Positions 1 through 10,858 of a stretch of 64,000 bases of DNA are shown in pieces (the first letter of the stretch is position 1; the number at the start of each line of letters is the position of its first letter). The notes under the pieces were generated by a model. That model was not told where the DNA came from. It ran no database searches and worked only from the letters and a program-made list of their open reading frames with translations. This DNA is from Plicaturopsis crispa FD-325 SS-3. Taxonomy: Eukaryota; Basidiomycota; Agaricomycetes; Amylocorticiales; Amylocorticiaceae. The translations under genes and the position numbers were made by a program. The stretch lies in NCBI GenBank assembly GCA_000827205.1, contig KN832561.1:992005-1056004 (forward strand), in the 5' to 3' direction.

Positions 1-260
1 AACTATTCTATTCCAGTGAAATATTCTAGGAGTCGGAGTAGAACACATTGAGGTACTCAAGGATATGCGGCCCGAAGGCTGCTGAGGCAGCAGGACCAAG
101 GCTAAGTTCTGGATAGTGTCGACGACTCGAGTCACTACATATACTCAGCGACCTCGATAAACTCACGAACTTCAATGTACCTTGAATGCACTCACATAGA
201 GTGCTTCCTGTATAAGCCAATGATAGTAATTCGACTCGGACCCTCAAATCCGTTCTCCTC

Positions 261-692
261 GACCTGTGATCCGTTTCTGTTGCTTTCTCATCCATTCTCC
301 CTCGTTTCTTCGCTATTTGTTCTCGCTCTGCACCGTATCGCGCCCATAGCTCAGTGGTGGGGCGTCTTGAGCGCGTATGCCATTTAACAATGTTATATGT
401 GCTTCTCTGTACCTCACTCTCCTGTGATCCGTTCTCCCTCGTTCCTCATCCCTTTGACTTCATTATCGCTCTAGTATCTCTCTCTCACTATACAAGAGTG
501 CTTCGATGCGCCCATAGCTCAGTGGTAGAGCGGTTTTTAACATTGAGTTGCCTTTGTGTATCAACAAGTAGTACACACTTTCCTGTGATCCGTTCTCCCT
601 CGTTCCTCCTCCGTTTGTCTTCGTTCTTGCTCCAGTTTCTCTCTCACTTTAGCAGCGTGCTTAAAGGGGCGCCCATAGCTCAGTGGTAGAGC
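261..692 (+). repeat. Tandem repeat (about 160 bp unit, three copies) carrying tRNA 5' halves
   Basis: Three head-to-tail copies of a unit of about 160 bp. Each copy opens with a block starting CCTGTGATCCGTTCTC (copies at 263, 421 and 582; the first is more diverged), runs through a pyrimidine-rich stretch, and ends with a tRNA 5' half. The tRNA halves start at 340, 508 and 669 and share GCGCCCATAGCTCAGTGG, which includes a perfect polymerase III A box (TAGCTCAGTGG). None is followed by a matching anticodon stem, a T arm or a B box (GGTTCGANNCC), so they are not complete tRNA genes. The array stops about 360 bp upstream of the first protein gene. Whether it is transcribed cannot be told from sequence. 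Confidence 0.8.
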
Positions 693-1049
693 TCTGTTAT
701 GAAGCAATGAGCATGAGTGGCCCGCCAAGAAAGATCCGCCACCTTGACGCAAAAGGCAGGCGCCACGTGTAGCGATATTTGCCTTGGGATTCCGTGTACA
801 AATAGAAAAACGAACCAAAACGTGATTCACTTTTCTTTCTCTTCCGCACGTCGACCTCGTTTTCACCTTTTCCCCCATTCTTGTGTCGTGTATAAAGACT
901 TTTACGATCGTCTTCACGTCCAGCTAACGAAAATACCTTCTCCTGTGCGCGCCCCCCTCGTCTCCCGCCCTTCTTTCACCACGACGTCCATTCTTCGCGG
1001 TGCACCCACCTCTACATCCTTGTCGCCGTCGAGCTCGATTAGCGTCAGG

Positions 1050-2517
1050 ATGGCAAACCCTTCTTCATCTCACCACGATCGCGATCATGAACGCCGCCAC
1101 CGCAGCGAGCGCGAGCGCTCTTCTTCACACCATCACCACCGCACAATCTCATCCACCACACTTCTCCTCGTCCTTTCTCTCATCCTCGCCGTTCTCGCAG
1201 TGATGTTGTCGCTGCCTTCACAGACAGCGGGCGCTGTGGGCCCGAACGGTGAAGGAAAGGCTGATGGACTGCTCGGGTACCTCACTCCCAAGCGAACGCA
1301 AGCGCTCATCGCTCGCGAGACTCAGGTCGCCATTCGCGAAGCGGAGGTCGCACGTCGTGAAGCCGAGCTCCTAGCTGGCGCACCTGGAGGCGTCATTCCT
1401 TCCCCCTCACCCGCTGCCTGCCCACCCTGCCCCACCGTTGAGCCTCAGATCCAGACAGTGGTCAAGGAGGTTGTCAAGGAAGAGGCGCTCACTCCGCCCG
1501 GGTGGTGGAAGGAGGCTGGCATGCGCGCTGATGACATCCTCGACCGCGAGTTGAAGATGGCAGACCGCGAACGCGAAATCAGCAAGCGCGAAGAAAACGT
1601 GAACCGTAGGGAACACGATGCCTCGCGTCGCGAGGGCTGGATCATGGAGCAACTCATGTAAGTGTCTCCCTCTGGCTCGCAATCTCGCCACTTACTCAAC
1701 GTGACTTTCAGTGCGCTCGGAAATGAGCAGCCCCAAACGGTTGAGGACGAGTACGAGCACTATTACGAACCCGCGGGCGCGAAGCAGCAGCAGCGAAAAG
1801 CCAAGGTACCGCCGCCACCACTTCCGCGTCGCTCTGAGCTTTGAGACGAAGGGGGGTCATCATCCTCCTACACGCCATGTACAGTCCGTATGCTCCTCCC
1901 ATCCCCCCACCTCCTTCGTCCGGGCTTGGGGGACTACGGTCTTTATGTCTTTGTCCCCCTCGTCCTTTGCTGAGCTGAAGACCAGTCAACGTGTTTTGAG
2001 TTTTGGGTGTTGAAAGGAGTCGTTTCTGCTTTCGGTCGCGACGCGATCGATTTCTTTTTTGCGTCCGTGGTACGCGCCGACACGTGATTGGGAAAAGGGA
2101 TCATACCTTGGCCCCTCTTGCGTGGTGTTCGTGTATCTCAGATTCCTCTTTTTTGTGGCGCGACTGGTCTTCAGCTCCTTACCCCTGTTACTATGCCGTG
2201 AACGTTGTGCTGACCTTGTTTTTCTATCTCTCCAGGCTCTTCCTCCCGTCGCATTCAATGAACCTATATACGAAACCAAGACCGTCTTTGAAACCATGCC
2301 AGCCCAAACCGTCACCGTCCCCGCACCCGCCAACACTCGTCTCGCAGCCTTCCCTACACCCGAGGCTGTTTCGACGTCCTACTCCACTGCTAGTCCACGG
2401 ACCACAGCGGTCGAGACTATCATCACGGAGGAGGAGGAAGAATACGAGGACGAGCCCGTGAACCGCCCACCGCGGCCCGCACGTCGTCCGCCTGCCAGGT
2501 GGTTCGGCGGTTGGTGA
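1050..2517 (+). CDS. Single-pass membrane protein with coiled coil, function unknown
   Basis: I do not recognise the family. Exons 1050-1657, 1712-1805 and 2236-2517 join in phase (327 aa). The N-terminus is basic and rich in His, Arg and Ser (residues 1-30), followed by one hydrophobic segment of about 25 residues (TTLLLVLSLILAVLAVML), so a type II or tail-out membrane protein is likely. After it come heptad-like charged repeats (REAEVARREAEL; ADREREISKREENVNRRE) typical of a coiled coil, a Pro/Cys patch (PPCPTVEP), then an acidic EEEEEYEDE patch and an Arg/Pro-rich tail. The start was chosen at 1050 because the upstream open frame is low-complexity UTR. Intron 1 (54 bp) is ordinary. Intron 2 (430 bp) is far longer than others in the window; if retained, the frame stops at 1844 after a PPPPLPRR tail, giving an alternative C-terminus. 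Confidence 0.65.
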
Positions 2518-2999
2518 AAGCACGAACATTGACGATTTCTTATTTCTATCCGTCCTTATCTTCTTATATCCTTGGCGTTCCCCCCATATACACTGTTACT
2601 TCCGACGCGATACCTCCCTCCGCCCTGTGCTTTGCCTCGTTGCTCCTCCATCTACCTACCGTCTTACCTACTCACCTGGTTTACATGCCCTTCTTTGCTT
2701 ACGTGCGCGCTCACTCACAGTTGGATGGACCTGACGCTTGCTTGGTACGACGGATTCTTACGGCCTCTTTTTTGACGATTTCCTGGTAGTTGTAGAATAG
2801 TAGGATAAATGACTGCTTCCCAATATTATACAACATGAAATCAATTGCCCGCTTGTTCTTTGTGTATGCTCTTTTGTGTGTGCGGGTGTAACCAGGTCGC
2901 CGCAGCTTGAAGGTCTTGTAACCTCTTGTTTCGATCGGGCAATGATCTGCCCAACTGTAATTCCAAATTTACCTGGTTTCCTCCTTACCGCCGCTCGAG
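2518..2999. other. Intergenic, 3' UTR and promoter between co-directional genes
   Basis: No coding sequence that I can support in these 482 bp. The stretch holds AT-rich and pyrimidine-rich DNA consistent with the 3' UTR of the upstream gene and the promoter and 5' UTR of the next one. Confidence 0.5.
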
Positions 3000-5219
3000 A
3001 TGTCGAGGAATTTCAGATGCCAGGTTCGTAGTGTTCTGTCTCCCTCTACGTCCGCATACCCTGAGCTATATCTTCCAGTGGTTCGAGGACGACGGCACGC
3101 CTCGCCAGAACGGCAAACATTTTGGTTGTAAGCGCGGACCTTCCTGCAACTTCGTGCATCCGTCCGATCCTGCATGGGCGTCCCTGCCAAAGGGCAGGAT
3201 ACCAAACGGATACCCACCATACGACGATCGCGGCCGCAGCCCGCGACGGTACAGCACTGGGAGCTCCAGACCGATGTCGCGCTCGCCGGTGCCACCCCCT
3301 GCACACGATCGGAGACGGCAGGACAGCAGCTCCTCTGCGGGGCGATACTACGATGACTACGACAAACGCTACGAGGCGAGGCCGCGTTCGATGCTGGATG
3401 ATAGACGCAGAGAAGACGGGAGTCACGACTACCAAAGAGAGAGGGAGAAGGAACGGGAACGGGAACGGGATTACTATGCTCGAGACCCAGACAGAAGAGG
3501 CGATAGAGAGCCGGGCGAATACAGGAGCCCTCGCAGAAGGTCTTTCTCCAACTCTCCGGACAAGGGCTTTAGGAGGAGGGACAGGAGCCCTATACCAGCA
3601 GATCGCAAGGACTCGTTTGCGTCGACGAGTTCTGTGCAGGACAGGTCTTTTGGGCGTCCCCCACCGCCTCCGCCCGCTGCTGGGTCCTCTCGTCTGTCGT
3701 CAATGCCCGCACCACCACCGCCAGCCGTACCTGCTCCTCTTCCACCGCCACCGCCCCTCCCACAACCGTTTGCTGCTGCCGCCGCGGCCCCGGTGCCGGA
3801 ACTAACAGAGGAAGAGAAACGAGAATTGTGGACTACGCGTATAAAGTACACTTCCTTACCTTCTTTTGGTCTCGTCTGCGTACCAGAGCTGATGGGCTAT
3901 CCAGGATCATGGCAGAGTACACCAAAAATCGCACAGAACTTGACGCTATCGAGAAAGACATCCACGACGTCGAGCGCATCGCTAATTCTCACCAGTACAC
4001 GATCGCAAACTCGACGGATGACGGGAAACGGATCCTCAACACCCGCCTCGCTGCCCTCAAGAAAAAACTGGCTGCAAAACAGGGAGACCTGGGCAGTTGC
4101 CTAACGCGCCTCGTAGAAACGGGCTTTTGGCCCGCGTTGAAGCAGCCAGATGTCGACGCGATAGGAGAGCAATTCAGCGCCATGAAGGATCGTCTCGCAG
4201 AACTGAAGGCGACCGTGGCGGAGACCCGCGAGAAGCTGCAGCACGCGATTACACTGCGCAACGAGGAAATCGCCAACACGAGATCTCAGTGGCGACCGGT
4301 GGCGGAATCGAGTACCAGCATGGCGATGGACGTTGACCGTTCGGACAACCTCGCTCCACCTTCCAAGCGTCGACGGCTATCCGTGACAGGCGAGTCCTCT
4401 AGGCCGTCTCAGCAGGACGCCCCGATTGCCCGACCGGAGGAGCTGAAAGACGTGCCGGAGAGGCTCGAGTGGCTTGAGCGGCGTCTCAACGAGCTGGAGA
4501 ATGACTTGGTGCAACGAGATGCGAACCTCACTGACGAGCTTGAGGTACGGCTCGATCTGAAGATGGATGAGCTGTCCCTTCGCAATCGACAAAATCGCGC
4601 CGCGAAAGACAAAATTCTGCATGACCCAGAGAAGTTGAAAGCCGTCGAGAACAACATCAACGTCACTGGAGACCAAATCACCGAGCTTGCTGAAGAGGTT
4701 GCAAACCTGATTGGGTCGACGCGGTCAAGAGAGGACGAATACGCTCGGATGAAGCAGGAGAACGAAGAGATGAGGCAGCGCCATGCCGAGGTATGTCGCA
4801 CTTCCTTCACTCATCATGCTCTTCCCTCTCAAACTTCGACACGCACGTAGCTCGAAAAGGCACTCCAGGAGTTCCAGGAGGCGCACGAAAAGCAACGCGC
4901 GGAGATGAACACGATATCAGCTGCCCTCGCCGCGCATCTCGCGCGTCCGCCTTCTCCCCCGACCTCCCCCATCTCGCCGGAGTACATCCTCCAAGCCATC
5001 GAGCAGCCGCTCACGGACTCCGTCCACGCGCACGTGCAGCCGCTCATCGACAATCTGCGCGAACAGATTGGCGAGCTGCTGAAGGCGCGCAATGCGGAGA
5101 CGTATGCTACGTTGTGGAACAAGCTGACCATGACGCTGCGAGTCATGGAAACCCTCTCGGCGCGTGTCGAGAAGGAACAAGGAGCCCTCGCACCGTCAAA
5201 TTCGAATGCGACCCGCTAA
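3000..5219 (+). CDS. CCCH zinc-finger, Arg/Ser-rich, coiled-coil nuclear protein
   Basis: Exons 3000-3023, 3079-3845, 3887-4790 and 4851-5219 join in phase (687 aa). The first exon is only eight codons (MSRNFRCQ) and supplies the first cysteine of a CCCH-type finger, completed by CKRGPSCNFVH in exon 2 (C7, C25, C31, H35), so the finger is split by an intron. Next come an RS/RE-rich region of about 120 residues (SPRRYS, EREKEREREREREY-like), a poly-Pro tract (PPPPPP, about 230-270), a putative nuclear signal (PPSKRRR, about 415) and long helical segments predicted to form coiled coils up to the C-terminus. A CCCH finger beside RS/RE repeats suggests RNA binding or mRNA processing in the nucleus; that is inference. 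Intron 2 is only 41 bp. I do not recognise a characterised ortholog. Confidence 0.75.
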
Positions 5220-5571
5220 CGTTTGTACTCACCCTCGCTGTCTATATCTTGCAGTTGCTCTGAGATTCCAAGCAACGTTTATTCATATCTTAGTATATGC
5301 TCATGTATATTCTACTGTAAATCTGTGCTAATTATTCTTGTTTTTTGTATATAATACGGATGCCGTTCATGCATTTAGGTAGACATGTGGGGTACACTTG
5401 CACCGTTTACCGCGACCTAGGTACCTATGCCGTGTTGTCCGCCGTATGCAATCATAGTATCTATCATTCAATGCGAACACGATCTAGAGACGTGTAGTCT
5501 GTGTATTATCAAAAGGGCGAGACATGTTACATATTGTGTCCACTGCTCAACAGCCACCAGCACATCGTCAC
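5220..5571. other. Convergent 3' intergenic region
   Basis: Lies between the 3' ends of convergent genes. AT-rich, with repeated TATAT and TGTAT motifs that could serve polyadenylation for both genes. No gene seen. Confidence 0.5.
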
Positions 5572-7322
5572 TCAGAACATCTTGTCGTACCTGTTCAAAC
5601 ACGAATACCATTCACGATCTGTAGTGGCAGTCGCGCGGATGTCAGCCCGACGAGACGCGTATGGATACTGCCCAGTGCTCACCGAAGTTCTGCGCGGGGT
5701 CGCACCAGCACTTGCCCTTTTTGTGCACGTCGCCCTGCGGGCAATGCTGGAAAGGCTCGTGGCGGTATCCGATGTCGTTGAAGAAATGGATCTGGTCCTT
5801 CTTCGCAAACAGCGCAGCTCCGATACTGTGCACGGGCGCATCGCCCCAGCGCTGTAGAGGGTATAAGCGAAATCATCGTGCGTGGTAGTAGGATATGCGG
5901 CAGACCTCGTAGTAGAAACCACCCTTCTCATCAAGGAAGTCAAAGAACTTGCTGTACCCCTCGCTGCGCCACAAGTCAAGGTCACCAATCTCAAAGTTAC
6001 TCCAGACTACGCCGGGCTCATCAGTGTTCGTGCGTACGCCTGAAGGTATTGAAGCTTACAGTGGCAGCGGTTGTATGTGTCGCCACCGTCGTCGGAAATG
6101 AAGGACATAGCATTATCCTTCTCCAGTAAGGTGGGGTTGGCGTTGATAAACTCTGCAAGGGGTTAGTACACCTGTAGTAAAAGTCAAGGTAAGATGAACA
6201 TGCCTTTCACGGCAGCCCATAGGGTAGGGATAGTCGCCTCGTATTCATACAAAGACACGGTGAAACCTGAGGTAGTCAGACCTTGAGAAACGCGAGCAGC
6301 GGCCAACGCAAATTGGGCGTACCGTATTTTTTGTTGCCATCCTGCATGACCAAGAATGGATCGTAGTCGACATCGCAGAAGAATTTGACATCGGGCCTGT
6401 CAACTTGATGAGACAAGCACACGAGACACAGATTGAAAGCACGCACTCCACTCTCCAGTAGTACTGGTATTTCTGCAAGAGTTCGTGACGGTAAAAGAAC
6501 TGTGCCGAACCGTTTCATTCAGCATTTGCGCAACAAGATCGACGCGGTACTTACGCCTGAATTGAATCGGCACATATTCCGATACCTTGAGAGAACGTTT
6601 CAATGAGAAGACTCTACTACCGAAGGGGGACTACGTACGGTACGCTGCCTGTATGTGGGTTAGTATTGGCTTAGAGTGGGACATGGATGTTATTGCGTAC
6701 CTCCATAGATAACATTGTTTTTCTGCATGTCCTGTCGGGCCGCCTCCGCCTTCTTCTCGTCGATCCACGGGGGCTGGAACCAATCTTCCTTAGGAATGAG
6801 ACCGAATTCGATCTTGGCCTGGGTCAGAATGGACACGCGGCTAGGAGACACACGAGGTGAGATACGTGAGCAGGAAGAGAGGACAGGGCAGACGTACTCC
6901 TTGAAAGCATTCGAGAATGGCTCCTCATTAAGAAACACGTAAGGGTAGTTGTACTTGTGGTTGAACCTGTCCTCGAGCTGCTTCATGCTCGCCACAATCC
7001 CATTGACATCGCTGTTGCGCGCGAGCATAACGATCGCCGCGTTGGCTCTGCGACCAGAGGTCCCAGTGGCATTAGTGCCGGGGTAGTGGTCGCTGGACGC
7101 AGGTGCCTTGTACGGCAGGTCCACTTGGCCGAGTTGTTCAGAGATGCGAGAGATGGATGTTGCGCGTCCGTAGCCTTCGTGAGAGATGCTGAGGATGTAA
7201 TGCAAGCTAATCTGTGCCCCGTGAACATGTGGAAGTCAGTTATACGCTGGCGAGACAAGAGATGCACAGTTGCTCACGATGATTCCCAGGACGAGCAAGA
7301 TGTACCGCATAGGCGTCATCAT
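5572..7322 (-). CDS. Alpha-1,2-mannosyltransferase, GT15 (KRE2/MNT1/KTR family), copy A
   Basis: Golgi type II enzyme that adds alpha-1,2-mannose to O- and N-linked glycans. Twelve exons, all checked for phase (379 aa): 7322-7278, 7211-6898, 6840-6701, 6648-6639, 6585-6555, 6499-6447, 6396-6323, 6266-6204, 6152-6060, 6006-5906, 5851-5683, 5618-5572. Features in order: signal anchor ([10 protein letters not shown], residues 6-15), stem, [85 protein letters not shown] and [16 protein letters not shown], all family hallmarks. Exon 4 is only 10 nt. The intron after VKG (6153-6203) appears to use a GC donor (GCATGT) and AG acceptor; no GT donor keeps frame there. A second GT15 gene lies just upstream in the same orientation with matching introns, so the pair arose by tandem duplication. 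Confidence 0.93.
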
Positions 7323-7757
7323 CTTGGACTGCGACGAACTCCCTGGGGAGTGACGGGGAATGGTATAACCGCTGGCGGCTGGCGTACAGAGAACAGACTA
7401 AATAGAGGAGGAGATGGCGGTTTGGAACAAGAAACTTGAATATATGAATAGGCGGCGCAGTTTCTATGTGAAAACGTGCGCTTCCGCGCGCCGGCACGGA
7501 TGGCGTGTGTACCTGGTAGGTACATACTCTCGTCTATCACAATATGCATGGGCATGAAATCAAGCAAGGGGCACGGATACACTTGCACAGAAGCTAAGGA
7601 AAGAACCGTCGTTATATTGTCTCAGAAAGGAGAGATAACCTGCGGCGTTGGGATGCACTAGCCCGTCTGCCGCCCTATGATCAGAAATAAATAGATAACC
7701 CCCATACAGATGCCATCCCATCGTCGGTAATAATTGCTACAGCTGGTGCGCACGCGC
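7323..7757. other. Spacer between the two GT15 copies
   Basis: 435 bp between tandem genes: promoter and 5' UTR of copy A plus the 3' end of copy B. No additional gene supported. Confidence 0.5.
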
Positions 7758-9509
7758 TTATGTGAATAGTTTCTCGTATCTCCGCAGACACGAATTGTCT
7801 TGGTAGTCTAAAGTGGCACCGTCAGTTTCAGTGAGGAGTTTCGTCATTCAAGGCAGCATACCGAATGTGTCTTTCTGGTCGCAGGAACAGCGACCTTCCT
7901 TCCAGGCATTACCAGATGGACAGTGCTGGAAGGGGTCGTGTCGGTAGCCGATGTCATTGAAGAAGTGCACTTGGTCGCGGCGGGCAAACAGAGACGCAGC
8001 TATGCTGTGCACTGGTGCGTCACCCCATCGCTGTAGGCAAGCATCCCCCGTCAACGTCGAGTAACTGCACCGCTAGTGAAATGCATACCTCGTAGTAAAA
8101 TCCGCCTTTTGACTCAAGGTGCTCGAAGAATTTCGTATATGCTTCGCCTCTCCAGAAATCGAGGTCAGCAATCTCGAAATTACTCCAATCTAGAGCATAC
8201 GCTTAGCTAAACACGATATTATCGCGGTAGCGAAAAATCTCACAGTGGCATAGGTTATAGTTCTCTCCTCCATTGTCGGACAGGAAGTCCATGGAATTTT
8301 CCGGTGCAATATATTGCGGATTTGCGGCGGCAAATTCTAAAAGTAAGTCAGCCCAGTCAACAGAGGGATGTGGCAGCGTATACCACGAACCCTTTACGGC
8401 GTCCCACAAAGTGGGGATAGTCGGCTCCCATTCGTATAACGAGATGGTGAAACCTGGAGCTATGGTCAACGGTGAAATGGGGGGTTGGTGCGGCGCGCTT
8501 ACTGTAGACTTTGTTGTTATCCTGCATGAATACGAACGGATCGTAGTTCACGTCACAGAAAAATTTAACATCCGGCCTACAGATTTTGGAGGTCAATTCA
8601 GTACGCGGGATAGTTAACCAAGGTGGAATTGCGCACTCGACACGCCAGTAGTATCTGTACGGTGCCAAAAGCTCATGACGATAGAAGAACTGTTATACGC
8701 GGTCAGACGACATGACAGGGTTTGTAATTTGCACAAGTATTGCTTACTCCAGAATTGAAACGACACATGTTCCGATATCTGTTATGACATGTTAGGCTTG
8801 CTAGGTCGGTAAATGCTTGCAAAGAACTCACGATACACTGCCTACGAGAATTCGCGTCAAACGTGTGCTAAGGAGGAGGCGAATTGCAAGAACTCACCAG
8901 CATAGATAATGCGCTGCATCATCATCTTAAAACGACCCGCGGATGCCTTCTCCTCATCTATCCAGTCAGGCTGGACCCAGTGGTCCTTCGGTACCAGGCC
9001 GAAGGAGATAGGAGCCTTTGTAAGAATACTGACGCGCCTGAAAAAAAAATGAAGGCGGTCAGGGTTGCAATATAACCCAGGAGGGCCGAAACGCACTCTT
9101 TAAATTCCGCCGTGAATGGTTCCTCGTTGAGAAGAACCCATGGATAGTTGTAGTGCCTATTAAACCGGTCCTCCATAGACTGCATGCTCAGGATGACGCC
9201 GTTGAGATCGGTGTTTCGCGCAAGCATCACGAATGTGGCATTGGCGCGACGCGGTGGCCGTGGCGTTGAGGAGCCGGTTACGTTGGCAAGCGTGTCCAAA
9301 GGGTCAGAAAGCCGCAGCTGCTCGCTGATGTTGCTGAGGGACGAAAGCTCTCCATAATGCTCGTTGGATATCCGCAATAGGGTATGCAGACTGATCTGTA
9401 CAGGGGACACAATTCAATCAATTAGCACAACGAAATATATGATCGCTCTTACTATGACGGCGACCACGACCAGTATATAGCGCCTGGGGGTCATGAGGGG
9501 GAGAAGCAT
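7758..9509 (-). CDS. Alpha-1,2-mannosyltransferase, GT15 (KRE2/MNT1/KTR family), copy B
   Basis: Second GT15 enzyme, same strand and architecture as copy A. The N-terminus MLLPLMTPRRYILVVVAVI is a signal anchor; a second in-frame ATG at 9494 aligns with the start of copy A and may be the real start. Conserved blocks follow: [105 protein letters not shown] and [16 protein letters not shown]. Intron sites match copy A, including the 10-nt micro-exon (8832-8841), but the intron after VKG here has an ordinary GT donor. One difference: the usual CHFWSNFE block reads as CH then a splice to W/SNFE, so the acceptor should be confirmed. The C-terminal exon (about 7807-7758) encodes YQDNSCLRRYEKLF before the stop. 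Function: Golgi mannosylation of cell-wall proteins. Confidence 0.9.
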
Positions 9510-10858
9510 TGCAACCTACACCAAGGACAGGCCAGCGCGGTAGAGGGAGAGAAAAATAGTGAAGCGCGCTGTGCCGACGATTAAATGGTATAAGGGGTCA
9601 CAAGTGCGCAGTATGATAGGACCTGCGAAGGCTGGACCGGATGCCGGGATGTGGGACGGTGTGTGGGGAATGATTTGAGGGCGCCGAGACGCTACCACCT
9701 GGTTTTGTTGAGCACCCAGCTCCACAGTCACCATCCGCGGCCATCCGTCAGTCCTGCCGAGAAACGAAACTGTCTTAGACACCTGTGTTTTCCTGGTTTG
9801 GATGTTGTATTAATGGCGGTTGCGGTCAAAACGGGCCAAAAATAGATCACTTACCTCAGTACTCTGCAAATCTCTCAGAGTAGGGGTCACCACCTGTGCG
9901 TGCAACACAGTAGATGTTAGTGACAGGAGCACACATCGTCGTGCAGCGTGATACCCAGTCGATGTACTCTGTGAAGATAGCGCTCGTCGCAGGCGAGCGG
10001 ATGGCGCCTAAGTAAAGACTTACAAGGATAAAACTTACAAGGATAAAACAGTGTCAGAGTGATCAGTTTGAATCATCCGCGCCCCGGCGGAACGTTTACT
10101 ATACTTAACTCATCCTCACGCCACGTCATGTCGAGTTGTAACAGTCTCCGGTAACAAGGTCGGACATCGTTGTTGCGATTCCCACCACTCCTGCGACTGC
10201 TCCCTTGAGCTCCAAGGCCTGGTTTATTTGTCAATGCGACCACCTTACAGCGTAGATAGGTGGTTAGACCTGCAGATTGCTGCAGTTGAACCGACAAAAT
10301 AATGGAATTAATATTCGATTATCATTTGACCAAAATTGTCTGTGCTTACGATCGGGACTGCGCAAGTCAGCGGCGGGCGGGTGCTCCGCAGTACGACGCC
10401 GCAAATCTATAACGCGATCGAGATTGGGTACAGCCAACGACCTTGCAGCTTGCTGAACCCAGAGCGGAAGGTGGGCCTAAAAAGTTTTAGAGAGAGCTTC
10501 TCTAACGGAAACAGAAACACTCAATCAACAGCACTGTGACGCCGCGCTGCTCAATTCCTGCTACCCATCACCCTAACCCCACGTCCGAGATTTTGCCAGT
10601 CGAATGTTTCTGCCATCAGATGTATCTCCCCGAGGGACACTGACGATTTTAAGCCAGCTTTCAATATTTCAAGGCGGCGCTGAACGCCAGAGCAAAAGCC
10701 ACAAGGCAGACTTATTGAAAGCGTGAATATGTCGAGGAAAGAGTCGGAGGAAAATAGGGGCTAATTTGGACCTATTTGTGTGCGCGCCACTGGCCGACTT
10801 TTTTCTGAAGTCGTCACGCTGCAACAACCGTGTCCCTGTCCTTATACCTTGCCACGAC
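9510..10858. other. 1.35 kb gap between GT15 copy B and TOM40
   Basis: Apart from the exon-like remnants at 9856-10218 there is a short direct duplication (ACTTACAAGGATAAA twice, near 10019-10047) inside the putative intron of that relic. The remainder is divergent promoter space for copy B (upstream of 9509) and TOM40 (upstream of 10859). Nothing else supported. Confidence 0.5.
9856..10218 (-). pseudogene. Exon-like remnants of an unidentified small gene
   Basis: Two blocks on the minus strand look like exons but I cannot link them into an intact gene. Block 10218-10126, after a CAG acceptor, reads ALELKGAVAGVVGIATTM and then SDLVTGDCYNST. Block 10017-9856, after a TTTACTTAG acceptor, reads FTEYIDWVSRCTTMCAPVTN, then IYCVARTGGDPYSERFAEY and a stop. 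The composition is protein-like, with four cysteines in block 2. No convincing start exon is present upstream, and between the blocks the frame closes without a clear GT donor. It could be a small gene with micro-exons I missed, or a decayed gene. Family not recognised. Confidence 0.3.

Noticed and set aside
669-760. Complete tRNA gene at the third tRNA-like copy
   Set aside because: The acceptor and D arm match a tRNA, but no anticodon stem, T arm or B box follows within 100 bases; the same is true for copies at 340 and 508.
717-1049. N-terminal extension of the first protein from an ATG at 717
   Set aside because: The added 111 residues are unlike a protein (UTR-like composition), and the tRNA-half repeat ends only 25 bp upstream; the ATG at 1050 is followed by a clear coding pattern.
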